From CALEMW01 sp964343835 (GTDB lineage: Bacteria > Krumholzibacteriota > Krumholzibacteriia > LZORAL124-64-63): DNA of 64,000 bases. The stretch covers positions 279,944 through 343,943 of the forward strand of contig CAYFKR010000001.1 of assembly GCA_964343835.1 (NCBI GenBank), given 5' to 3'. The notes under the pieces were generated by a model that was not told the DNA's origin, did not search any database, and saw only the letters and a program-made list of their open reading frames with translations. Of this stretch, positions 36,078-43,747 are shown piece after piece. The translations under genes and the position numbers were made by a program. The number at the start of each line of letters is the position of its first letter. The first letter of the stretch is position 1.

Positions 36078-36260
36078 GCACGGTGCCGGCACGGGCATGA
36101 CACCCCCGCGTCCGGGGGACGGCGGGTCGGGACCTCCTGTCCCGACCCGCCTCGGCGTTTCGGTCGCTCCGCCATCCTTGGCTCCGCTCCCTGCACGACG
36201 CCCCCGGACGCGGGGGTGTCATGCCCGTGCCTCCTCCCTGCCTGTCTCCAGTGCCGGTCA
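36058..36260. repeat. Inverted-repeat element at the 3' end of the CHAT gene
   Basis: A 31-bp perfect inverted repeat (36088-36118 and 36201-36231, beginning GGCACGGGCATGACACCCCC) continues outward as an imperfect match, giving arms of about 60 nt (36058-36118 and 36201-36260, about 54 of 61 positions matching). The left arm includes the last codons and stop of the CHAT gene. Between the arms lies a second perfect 12-bp hairpin, GGCGGGTCGGGA / TCCCGACCCGCC (36121-36132 and 36140-36151). The layout resembles a REPIN or MITE-like element or a compound terminator. Confidence 0.75.
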
Positions 36261-36261
36261 C

Positions 36262-36293
36262 AAAGAAAGGAGCCGACCCGAAGGGCCGGCTCC
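36262..36293 (-). terminator. Terminator of citrate synthase gene
   Basis: GGAGCCGACCC / GGGCCGGCTCC (36269-36279 and 36283-36293, one mismatch) reads on the minus strand into TTTCTTTG, 28 nt after the gltA stop. Confidence 0.75.
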
Positions 36294-36320
36294 TCGTTCG
36301 CTCGCTTCGCGGAGCTCGCT

Positions 36321-37595
36321 TTACTTGACGTTCTTCTTCACCCACGCCGTGGTGACCGACTTGGGCCGCTCGATCGGAGCACCGAGCGCCCGGTTCACGA
36401 TGAGCTGCGACAGCATGCCCATCGCCCGCGACACCGAGAACAGCACCGTGTAGTAGCTGAACTCCTTGAGGCCGTAGTGGTAGAGGAGCGCGCCGGAGCC
36501 CGCGTCCACGTTGGGCCAGGGGTTCTTGGCCTTGCCGTGCTCCTTGAGCACCTCGGGGACGATCTCGAAGACGTTGTTCACGGTCTTCATGATCGGATCC
36601 TCGGGGAAGTGCTTCATGCCGAAGGCGCGGAACTCGACGAAGCGCGGGTCGCTGACGCGCAGCACCGCGTGGCCGTAGCCCGGGATGACCTTGCCGGAGT
36701 TGAGGGTCTCCCAGGCGTGGTTGCGGATGTCGTCGCGGCTGGGCTTGCCCTTGAACTTCTTGTTGAGCTGGATGATCCAGTTCAGGCACTCCTGGTTGGC
36801 CAGGCCGTGCAGCGGACCGGCGAGGCCGTTGAGGCCGGCGGACACGCTGTAGTAGGCGTCGCTCAGGGCCGAGCCCACCAGGTGGCAGGTGTGGGCCGAC
36901 ACGTTGCCGCCCTCGTGGTCGCAGTGGAGCACCAGGTACAGGCGCATGCAGTCGGCGAACTCGCCGCTGGGGTCCTTGACGCCGAGCATGTGGGCATAGT
37001 TCTCCGCCCAGGTCAGGCCCTTCCTGGGGCTGATGCGCTTGCCCTTGTTGAAGCGCATGCGGTAGACGCCGGCGGCGATGGCGGGCATCCGCGCCAGCAG
37101 GTCGAGGGAGTCCTCGAGCATGGGCTTCCAGTAGTCGGCCTTGGGCATGCCCTTGTCGTAGGCGGCCCGGAACTTGGACTCGCGCTCCATGGCCAGGATG
37201 GCCGTGTCGAGCATGCACATCGGATGCGAGTTCTTGGGCATGGCCTCCAGGACCTTCCACACGTACGCCGGCACCTTGGCGCGGGCCGCCAGCTCCTCGC
37301 TCAGGGCCTTGCGGTCCCGGGAGTTGGGCAGCTCGCCGGTGCAGAGCAGGTAGAAGATGTCCTCGGGGGTCTTGTCGGCCAGCTCGCCGATGGGGGTGCC
37401 GCGGATCAGCAGTCCGACGTCGGGCGGCACTTCGGAGGTGTCGCAGATCATGGCTTTGACGCCGCGCATGCCGCCGTAGGCCTGCTGCACGGTCACGTCG
37501 CCGATCTTCTTGGCGCCTTTCTTCTTCACCAGGGCGCCCACGTCGGCGCGCCATTCGGGGATCAGTTTGGCCAGACGGTTCTGAAGCTTCGCCAT
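36321..37595 (-). CDS. gltA: Citrate synthase
   Basis: The product is 424 residues, condensing oxaloacetate and acetyl-CoA. Catalytic motifs are visible: LHCDHEGGNVSAHTCHLVGSALSD (His in DHEGG), GLANQECLNWI, PGYGHAVLRVSDPR (second His) and DAGSGALLYHYGL with the catalytic Asp region. Similarity is greater to the eukaryote-like (mitochondrial-type) citrate synthase group than to hexameric E. coli GltA. The ATG at 37595 is preferred for its CGGAGG site. The gene is monocistronic, with its own promoter and terminator. Upstream palindromes suggest control. Confidence 0.95.
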   Translation of the reverse strand: MAKLQNRLAKLIPEWRADVGALVKKKGAKKIGDVTVQQAYGGMRGVKAMICDTSEVPPDVGLLIRGTPIGELADKTPEDIFYLLCTGELPNSRDRKALSEELAARAKVPAYVWKVLEAMPKNSHPMCMLDTAILAMERESKFRAAYDKGMPKADYWKPMLEDSLDLLARMPAIAAGVYRMRFNKGKRISPRKGLTWAENYAHMLGVKDPSGEFADCMRLYLVLHCDHEGGNVSAHTCHLVGSALSDAYYSVSAGLNGLAGPLHGLANQECLNWIIQLNKKFKGKPSRDDIRNHAWETLNSGKVIPGYGHAVLRVSDPRFVEFRAFGMKHFPEDPIMKTVNNVFEIVPEVLKEHGKAKNPWPNVDAGSGALLYHYGLKEFSYYTVLFSVSRAMGMLSQLIVNRALGAPIERPKSVTTAWVKKNVK

Positions 37596-37617
37596 GATTC
37601 GCCTCCGAGGCCGGTCG

Positions 37618-37636
37618 TTCCCGTAACTCACGGGAA
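37618..37636 (-). promoter_or_regulatory. 7-bp inverted repeat in the gltA leader
   Basis: TTCCCGT-AACTC-ACGGGAA is a perfect 7-bp palindrome located 23-41 nt upstream of the gltA start, between promoter and ribosome-binding site. That location fits an operator or leader hairpin. Confidence 0.4.
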
Positions 37637-37654
37637 AAACAGTACGTTAACGCT

Positions 37655-37683
37655 CCTATATCGCCACCGCTGTGCGGTCTGAA
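37655..37683 (-). promoter_or_regulatory. Predicted gltA promoter
   Basis: On the minus strand TTCAGA (37683-37678), a 17-nt spacer and TATAGG (37660-37655). The spacer contains the short palindrome CCGC-ACA-GCGG. Confidence 0.45.
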
Positions 37684-37735
37684 CGACTGTTGCGAATATG
37701 CCGAACCGTCCCGCGATTTTCAACCCCGGATCGGT

Positions 37736-37764
37736 TTGAGAAAGCAGCGGCCAGGCATTACCTT
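37736..37764 (+). promoter_or_regulatory. Predicted promoter of the ferritin-like gene
   Basis: TTGAGA (37736-37741), a 17-nt spacer and TACCTT (37759-37764) lie 53 nt upstream of the ATG. Confidence 0.4.
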
Positions 37765-37816
37765 GGTGCTGAAGATCCATGTTCCCTGCGGCCGATCATG
37801 TCCCGGGAGGGGCCCC

Positions 37817-38350
37817 ATGAACAACGACGTCACCCGTTGCATCGACATCCTCGCCGACGCCATCGCGTTCGAGGAGGAGGGCATCCGTTTCTTCAGCGAG
37901 AAGGCCGAGACCGCCGGCTCGCCCGTGGAGAAGCGCATCTTCCTGTCCCTCGCCAAGGACGAGCAGGGCCACCGCGCCCACCTCATCGGTCTGCGGGACG
38001 ACCTGATCCGCACCCACAACCTGGCGCCCCTGGGCGAGACCGACGCCCACGAGCACCGCACGGCGCGGGAGATCTTCGAGGCCGCCATCGAGGAAGTGAA
38101 GGACCCCTACGACTACAAGCAGGAGGACCTGGAAATCCTCGAGGGCGCCATGGCCGTCGAGCGCAAGGGCTTCGACATGTACGCCAAGGCCGCAGCGTCC
38201 GTGGAGTCGGCCGACGCCAAGAAGCTCTTCGAGCACCTGGCCGAGGAAGAGCGGACCCACTACGACCTGCTCAAGAATACCTACGAGTACATCCGCGACC
38301 CCGAGGGGTGGCACGAGTACGAAGAGGGCAACATGCTCGATGGTGGCTAG
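37817..38350 (+). CDS. Ferritin-like/rubrerythrin-type diiron protein
   Basis: This 177-residue all-helical protein has diiron-ligand patterns: AIAFEEEGIRFFSEKAE and LAKDEQGHRAHL in the first half, and AMAVERKGFDMYAKAAA and LAEEERTHYDLL in the second. Together they supply the Glu and Glu-x-x-His ligands of a four-helix ferritin-like domain. The C-terminus (EYIRDPEGWHEYEEG) is typical of this rubrerythrin-like subgroup, which lacks the rubredoxin domain. It probably handles peroxide or iron. The gene is flanked by its own promoter and a terminator. Confidence 0.88.
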   Translation: MNNDVTRCIDILADAIAFEEEGIRFFSEKAETAGSPVEKRIFLSLAKDEQGHRAHLIGLRDDLIRTHNLAPLGETDAHEHRTAREIFEAAIEEVKDPYDYKQEDLEILEGAMAVERKGFDMYAKAAASVESADAKKLFEHLAEEERTHYDLLKNTYEYIRDPEGWHEYEEGNMLDGG

Positions 38351-38373
38351 CCCGCCTCCGAGCTGATAGATTG

Positions 38374-38406
38374 CGGCCGCCCCCTCCGCCGGGAGAGGGG
38401 CGGCCG
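38374..38406 (+). terminator. Terminator after the ferritin-like gene
   Basis: CGGCCGCCCCCTC / GAGGGGCGGCCG hairpin with a one-base bulge, followed by TTTCCTT. Confidence 0.75.
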
Positions 38407-38425
38407 TTTCCTTGAGGGAGAACCC

Positions 38426-39472
38426 ATGTCCGACCGCACCGCTGCCCGTGACCTGTTCCGCGGCGTGATCGCCCTGGCGCCCATGGCCATGGGCGGCAAC
38501 CTGCCCTATCGCCGCCTGTGCCGGGAGTACGGCGCCGACCTCACGTGCAGCGAGATGGTGCTGGCCCACAAGCTGGTCAAGGGCAGCCGCCGCGAGCTGC
38601 CGCTGATGCGCAAGCACGCCGACGAGGCTCCCTACGGCATCCAGATCGCCGGCAGCAAGCCGGACATCATGGCCGAGGGCGCGCGCCTCGCGGTGGAGCA
38701 CGGGGCCGACTACGTGGACCTGAACTTCGGTTGCCCCATCGACGTGATGGTGCGGCGGGGCATCGGCGCGGCGGCCCTGAAGAAGCCGGGGCGGCTGCGG
38801 GCCATGGTGGAGGCGGCGCGGGCGGCGGTGGACGTGCCGCTGCTGGTGAAGATCCGCATCGGGTGGTCGGAGCAGAAGGTCAACGCCCTGGACGTGGCGG
38901 CCCTCGCGGCCGAGGCCGGAGCCGACGCCCTGTCGGTCCACGGCCGCACCCGCGAGCAGCGCTATCGTCGCGACGCGGACTGGTCGATGATCGACGCCGT
39001 AGCCCAGGCGGTGGACATCCCGGTGCTGGGCAACGGCGACATCCTGTGGCCGTGGGACCGCGAGGCGCACCTCGCCGAGACGGCGGTCTCCGGCGTGGTG
39101 GTGGCCCGCGGCGCCCTGATCAAGCCCTGGATCTTCCGCGAACTGAAGAGCGGCGAGGCGTGGCACCCCACCGTGGAAGAGCGCTGGGGCGTGATGCGCC
39201 GCTGGTTCGAGCTGGCCTGCGAACACTTCGGCGACGACGAGAAGGGCCTCGAACGGGTGGAGCGCTTCTTCCTCTGGCACATCGGGTTCTGGCATCGTTA
39301 CCGGCCCCACACGCGCCAGGACTGGGAGGCCGCGCGCCCCGGATCGCTCATCCAGAACCGCGACGCCTGGCCCGGTGACGACCCCGAGGAACTGCTGCTG
39401 GCCAGCGACGACGAGGCCGTCCACCAGCGGCTCTGGGCCCGCCTCCTTGACAGGGATCACCCGGGCGCCTAG
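38426..39472 (+). CDS. tRNA-dihydrouridine synthase
   Basis: This 348-residue FMN enzyme reduces uridines in tRNA. It has the TIM-barrel start GVIALAPMAMGGNLPYRRL, the substrate motif VDLNFGCPIDVM with catalytic Cys103, and the FMN-binding VKIRIGW, SVHGRTREQRY, IPVLGNGDI and VVVARGAL. NFGCPID is closer to the Dus3-like group than to DusA/B/C, so the modified position is uncertain. AGGGAG precedes the ATG. The cobalamin riboswitch begins about 20 nt after the stop. Confidence 0.9.
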   Translation: MSDRTAARDLFRGVIALAPMAMGGNLPYRRLCREYGADLTCSEMVLAHKLVKGSRRELPLMRKHADEAPYGIQIAGSKPDIMAEGARLAVEHGADYVDLNFGCPIDVMVRRGIGAAALKKPGRLRAMVEAARAAVDVPLLVKIRIGWSEQKVNALDVAALAAEAGADALSVHGRTREQRYRRDADWSMIDAVAQAVDIPVLGNGDILWPWDREAHLAETAVSGVVVARGALIKPWIFRELKSGEAWHPTVEERWGVMRRWFELACEHFGDDEKGLERVERFFLWHIGFWHRYRPHTRQDWEAARPGSLIQNRDAWPGDDPEELLLASDDEAVHQRLWARLLDRDHPGA

Positions 39473-39492
39473 GCTCTTCCGACATTCCATTG

Positions 39493-39638
39493 GATTCTGA
39501 TCTACCGGAAGCCGGTGCAAATCCGGCGCGGCCCCGCCACTGTGAGCGGCGACGAATCCCGCACGAGGCCACTGGTCCGCAAGGACCGGGAAGGCGCGGG
39601 AGGAGGACGACCCGCGAGCCAGGAGACCGATCAGAGTC
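39493..39638 (+). promoter_or_regulatory. Cobalamin (B12) riboswitch
   Basis: The conserved core is present. It runs from GCCGGTGCAAATCCGGC through GGCCCCGCCACTGTGA near 39511-39545, ending in the B12-box-like GAGCCAGGAGACC near 39616-39628. The closing P1 helix is GATTCTGATC (39493-39502) with GATCAGAGTC (39629-39638), pairing throughout with one G-U. Adenosyl- or methylcobalamin binding should repress the downstream btuB-type operon, probably by sequestering the ribosome-binding site; no clear terminator is visible. Confidence 0.95.
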
Positions 39639-39674
39639 GGCTTGCTACCACCTTCGCGGGAGGGTCCCTGGCGC

Positions 39675-41702
39675 ATGCTGTCCGGCAGTCTCGTTCGTCG
39701 TCCCCATGAATCGCCAGCGATCCTGATCGTCGCGGCCTTGTTGGCCGTGGCCGCGTGCGCGCGCGCCGAGGCGCCCGTTGCCGTGGCCGTCGAGGACACG
39801 GTGACCGTGGTGGCACCGCGGGCCGAGCGGCACCTGGGGGGCGTGACCACCGTCACGGTGGTGGACCTGGACGACGCCGGCGGCGACCTCGCCGACGTTC
39901 TGGAGACGGCCGCCGGTCTCCAGGTGCGCCGCTACGGCGGCCTGGGCGCGGTGGCTCTGCCGTCGATCCGCGGCTCCGATGCCAGCCGCGTGACGGTGCT
40001 CATCGACGGCGTGCCCCTGACCGACGCCCGCACCGGCGTGCTCGACCTCTCCACCCTGCCCCTGGACCGCTTCGAACGGGTCGAGATCCACCGCGGCGGC
40101 CTGCCCGCCCACCTGGGCGGTCCCGGAGGCGCCGGCGCCGTGAACCTGGTCACCCGCGACGCGGGTCGCGGCGTCTCGGAGCTCACGTTCTCGGCAGGCT
40201 CCTTCGGCGAGGCCGGCGGCCGCTGGCTGCGCCACGCCCGCGACGGCGGCCTGGAGTCGTTGCTGCTGCTCCACGCCCGCCGCACCGACAACCGCTACCG
40301 GTACCTGGACGACAACGGCACCTTCGCCAACCCCGACGACGACGTCGAGCGCCACCGCGCCAACGCCTGGTTCCGCGAAACCGGCGCCGCCCTCGTGCTG
40401 CGCCGCCCCGCCGCCGACGGCCCCCGCGTGCGCCTTTCCGCCGGCGCGTACCGCCGCGACGGCGGCGTCTCGGGCCCGGTGGGCGCCGGCGACATCCTCG
40501 CCGCCGAGCGCACCCTCGAACGCCTCGACGCGACCCTGGGCGTGGCCACCGCGGGCGACGGCCTGGGCCTGGAGCTCTCCGCCCGCCGCGACCGCGACCG
40601 CATCGACGACCCCGACGGCGAGGTGGGCTGGGATCCCCCCGGCACCGCCACGTCCCTCGACGTCCACCTCCACGCCCGGCTCCACGGCGCCGCCGCCGCC
40701 GACCTGCCCGGCCCCCTCGGCCGCGTGACCGCCCTCGCCGTGGCCGACGTCCACGCCCAGCGTCACGACTTCGACCGCGACGGCGACGCCGATCCCCGTC
40801 GCGACCGCACCACCCACGCCGCCGGCGCCGACCTGGGTTGGGAGATCCCGGCCCTCCGCCTGGCCCTCATGCCGTCGCTGCGCTGGCAGCGCCACCAGGA
40901 CGACTTTCCGCCCCTGCCGCCGCTGCCCCACCTGCCGGTGGAGGAGCTGGAGCGGCCGCGGGTGCACCGCGACCTGGCACCGTCGTTCGCCGCGGTGTGG
41001 GAGGCCGTGCCGGGCCGCCTGTTCGTCGAAGCGCGACGCCACCGTTCGGAGCGCGCGCCCACCTGGATCGAGCTCTTCGGCCAGACCGGCCTGGCGGCGG
41101 GCAACCGCGAGCTGGTGCCCGAGGAGCTGGACGAGCGCGAGGCCGGAATCCGGCTCCAGACCGGTGCGGGCCTGGACGTGCGCTGGACCGCCTTCCGCAG
41201 CGACGCCGACCGCGCCATCATCTGGATCCCCAACTCCCAGTCCTTCAGCCGCGCCGAGAACATCGGCCGCACCTGCACCACGGGGCAGGAGCTGGAGCTG
41301 TCCGCCGACCTCGACACCGGCGCTTCCTGGTGGTGCGCCCTGACCCGCCAGGACGCCCGCGACCGCGGCGACGATCCCGTCTACGCCGGCAAGACCCTGC
41401 CCCACCAGCCGGCGTGGTCGGTGGCGGCGGGGGCGGCCGTCCCCGTCGGCGACTGGACCGTGCGCGGCCGCGTGACCGCCGAGGCCGCCAACTGGCGATT
41501 CCGCTACCACGGGGGCGAGGAGGCCTTGCCGGCCCGCACCGTCGCGGGCCTGGCCGTTGAACGCGAGTGGCTCCGGGGGCCCGACGCCCGCGAGTACCGT
41601 CTGACCCTGGAAGCCCTGAACCTGACTGACGACCGCATCCACGACGTGGAGGGTTACCCCCTGCCGGGCCGCTCCTTCCGCGCCGCCCTGCGCATCCGCT
41701 GA
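39675..41702 (+). CDS. btuB: BtuB-like TonB-dependent cobalamin receptor
   Basis: The product is 675 residues. It has a signal peptide (about 1-30, PAILIVAALLAVAACARA). The TonB-plug domain starts with the energy-coupling TonB-box-like EDTVTVVAPRAER and continues LADVLETAAGLQVRRYGG and VTVLIDGVPLTD. A 22-strand barrel follows with LFVEARRHRSERAPTWIELFG and TGQELELSADL motifs. Direct placement behind the cobalamin riboswitch identifies it as a corrinoid receptor. The start is chosen at the ATG before the signal peptide; a TTG at 39642 would add 11 residues. TonB/ExbBD are not in the window. Confidence 0.92.
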   Translation: MLSGSLVRRPHESPAILIVAALLAVAACARAEAPVAVAVEDTVTVVAPRAERHLGGVTTVTVVDLDDAGGDLADVLETAAGLQVRRYGGLGAVALPSIRGSDASRVTVLIDGVPLTDARTGVLDLSTLPLDRFERVEIHRGGLPAHLGGPGGAGAVNLVTRDAGRGVSELTFSAGSFGEAGGRWLRHARDGGLESLLLLHARRTDNRYRYLDDNGTFANPDDDVERHRANAWFRETGAALVLRRPAADGPRVRLSAGAYRRDGGVSGPVGAGDILAAERTLERLDATLGVATAGDGLGLELSARRDRDRIDDPDGEVGWDPPGTATSLDVHLHARLHGAAAADLPGPLGRVTALAVADVHAQRHDFDRDGDADPRRDRTTHAAGADLGWEIPALRLALMPSLRWQRHQDDFPPLPPLPHLPVEELERPRVHRDLAPSFAAVWEAVPGRLFVEARRHRSERAPTWIELFGQTGLAAGNRELVPEELDEREAGIRLQTGAGLDVRWTAFRSDADRAIIWIPNSQSFSRAENIGRTCTTGQELELSADLDTGASWWCALTRQDARDRGDDPVYAGKTLPHQPAWSVAAGAAVPVGDWTVRGRVTAEAANWRFRYHGGEEALPARTVAGLAVEREWLRGPDAREYRLTLEALNLTDDRIHDVEGYPLPGRSFRAALRIR

Positions 41703-41713
41703 GGAGGACACCC

Positions 41714-43102
41714 ATGACCCGCACCCTCGCCATCCTCTGCTGCCTGACCGTCGCGAGCGCCGCCGCGGCGTGGGACGAGTTCCTGGTGGTGACCACCGAC
41801 TACAGCGCCTACGGGGCGGTGAGCCTGGTCGATCGCCACGCGCCGTGGACCGCCACGCCCGACGCGGAGACCGTCTACGCCGACGCCGTCGCCCGCTGGC
41901 ACGACGACGCCTACTGGGTGGTCAACCGCGGCGCCTCCAATCTGCAGCTCCTGGACCCACAGGCCGGTCATGCGACCGTGTGGCAGACGTCGCTGGGGGC
42001 GAACCGCAACCCCCAGGACATCGTCTTCGCCGCCGGCGCGGCCTGGGTGCCCTGCTACGACGAGGCCCTGCTGCTGAAGGTCGACCCCGCGAACGGGACG
42101 GTGCTCGACACGTGGTCCACCCAACCCTTCGCCGACGCCGACGGCCTGCCCGAGACCGGCTGGACCGCCCGCGCCGGCGGGCTCGTCGCCATCACCTGCC
42201 AGCGCCTGGACCGCAACAACTGGTGGGGCCCCGCCGACTTCTCCCAGCTCCTGCTCTTCGACCCCGTGGCGGAGGACTGGGTGGACGCCGACGCCGCCAC
42301 GCCCGGCGTGCAGGGCCTCGTGCTGGCCGGCGCCAATCCCTCGGTCATGCCCGAGTCCGTGGGGGATGGGCGTCGCCTGCGCGTGGGCACGTCGGGATGG
42401 TTCGGGGTGATGGACGGCGGCATCGAGACGGTGGATCTGGTCGGCATGTCGACGACCGGTTTCCAGGTCACCGAATCCCAGCTCGGCGGCGACCTCCTCG
42501 ACTTCGTCACCGTGGCGCCCGACCGCGCCTACGCCGTGATCAGCGACGCCTCCTTCGCCACCGCCATGGTGGCCTTCGACCCGCGGGACGGCAGCGGCGT
42601 GACCACCGTCGCGGCCACCTCGGGTTACGACCTGGTGGACCTCGCCTTCGACGGCGTGGACCAGGTGTACCTGAGCGACCGCAGCACCGGCGCCGCGGGC
42701 ATCCGCGTGTTCGACGCCGCCACCGGCACGGAGCTCACGACGGCCCCCGTGGCCACCGGCCGCCCGCCATTCATGGCGGTGCTGCCCGTGGATGCGGCCA
42801 CCGCGGCGCCCCCGGCCCCGGCTTGGGCCCTGGTGATGGAAGCCCCCTGGCCCAACCCCGCCAACCCCCGCACCCAGGTGGCCGCCCGAACGACCGCCGG
42901 CACGACGGTCCGCTTCGAGGTGCTCGACGCCCGGGGCCGCCTGCTGCGCCGGGCCGCGGCCACCGCCGACGCCGCTGGCCGGGCCGCCTGGACCTGGGAC
43001 GGCCTCGGCGGCGACGGGCGTCCCGCGCCCTCCGGCGCCTATCCGGTCCGCGCCGTCGCGGGCGCCGCGACCGCGGGCACCGTGGTCACGCTGGTCCGCT
43101 GA
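41714..43102 (+). CDS. Secreted YncE/BtuG-like beta-propeller with FlgD-like C-terminal domain
   Basis: The product is 462 residues. A signal peptide (1-19) is followed by about 350 residues of propeller-type repeats (AYWVVNRGASNLQLLDP, AAWVPCYDEALLLKVDPANG, GLVAITCQRLDR, QVYLSDRSTGAAGIRVFD). The last ~85 residues (PWPNPANPRTQVAART on) match the FlgD-like module. In Bacteroides the surface propeller BtuG sits next to BtuB under B12-riboswitch control and hands corrinoid to it. This gene has the same position, 11 nt after btuB, and a similar fold, but uses a signal peptidase I leader and a C-terminal module instead of a lipid anchor. The B12-binding role is inferred from context. Confidence 0.7.
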   Translation: MTRTLAILCCLTVASAAAAWDEFLVVTTDYSAYGAVSLVDRHAPWTATPDAETVYADAVARWHDDAYWVVNRGASNLQLLDPQAGHATVWQTSLGANRNPQDIVFAAGAAWVPCYDEALLLKVDPANGTVLDTWSTQPFADADGLPETGWTARAGGLVAITCQRLDRNNWWGPADFSQLLLFDPVAEDWVDADAATPGVQGLVLAGANPSVMPESVGDGRRLRVGTSGWFGVMDGGIETVDLVGMSTTGFQVTESQLGGDLLDFVTVAPDRAYAVISDASFATAMVAFDPRDGSGVTTVAATSGYDLVDLAFDGVDQVYLSDRSTGAAGIRVFDAATGTELTTAPVATGRPPFMAVLPVDAATAAPPAPAWALVMEAPWPNPANPRTQVAARTTAGTTVRFEVLDARGRLLRRAAATADAAGRAAWTWDGLGGDGRPAPSGAYPVRAVAGAATAGTVVTLVR

Positions 43103-43141
43103 CCCGGGTTGGAGTATGGTGACCGCAGCGAGGAGGAACCC

Positions 43142-43747
43142 ATGAGCCGCATCTACACCCGCAGCGGAGACGACGGCGAGACCGGCCTGATCGGAGGGTC
43201 GAGGACGTCCAAGGCCGACCCCCGCGTCGAGCTCTACGGCACCGCCGACGAGCTGAACGCCCAGCTGGGACTGGCGGCGTCGTTGCTGACGGCCGTCCAG
43301 CCCGACGAGCCCGCCCACGAGGCGGCTGCCCGCCGCCTGGCCATCGAGATCGCGGCCCTGCAGAGCCGTCTCTTCGACCTGGGCGCCCTGCTCGCCGACC
43401 CCGACCGCTGCGCCGACCTCTGCCGCACCGGCGAGGCCCTGCCCGCCCTGGATCCGGCCGACCTGGAGTCGTCCATCGACCGCATGGACGAGGACCTGCC
43501 TCCCTTGAAGGGCTTCATCCTGCCCGGAGGCGTGCCGGCGTCGGCGGCGCTGCACATGGCCCGGACGGTGTGTCGTCGGCTCGAGCGCCGGGCCGTGGCG
43601 GCCTCCGAGGACATCGCCGTGCCGGTGGACGTGGTGCGCTGGGTCAACCGCCTCGGTGACTGGCTCTTCGCCGCCGCCCGCTGGATCCAGCACGCCGCCG
43701 GCCGCGACGACGTGCCCTGGCGTTCCACCGACAGGGACGGCGCTTGA
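43142..43747 (+). CDS. pduO: PduO-type ATP:cob(I)alamin adenosyltransferase
   Basis: This 201-residue enzyme makes adenosylcobalamin from cob(I)alamin and ATP. It shows the N-terminal ATP-binding signature YTRSGDDGETGLIGG, VELYGTADELNAQLGLA, FILPGGVPASAALHMARTVCRRLERR and WVNRLGDWLFAAARW. All are standard for the MMAB/PduO trimeric family. GAGGAGG upstream fixes the ATG at 43142. It is the third gene of the riboswitch operon and converts imported corrinoid into coenzyme. The stop overlaps the TTG of the MFS gene. Confidence 0.95.
   Translation: MSRIYTRSGDDGETGLIGGSRTSKADPRVELYGTADELNAQLGLAASLLTAVQPDEPAHEAAARRLAIEIAALQSRLFDLGALLADPDRCADLCRTGEALPALDPADLESSIDRMDEDLPPLKGFILPGGVPASAALHMARTVCRRLERRAVAASEDIAVPVDVVRWVNRLGDWLFAAARWIQHAAGRDDVPWRSTDRDGA

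Noticed and set aside
39481..39674. Small coding frames across the riboswitch
   Set aside because: The conserved aptamer core explains the sequence, and the frames lack start signals.
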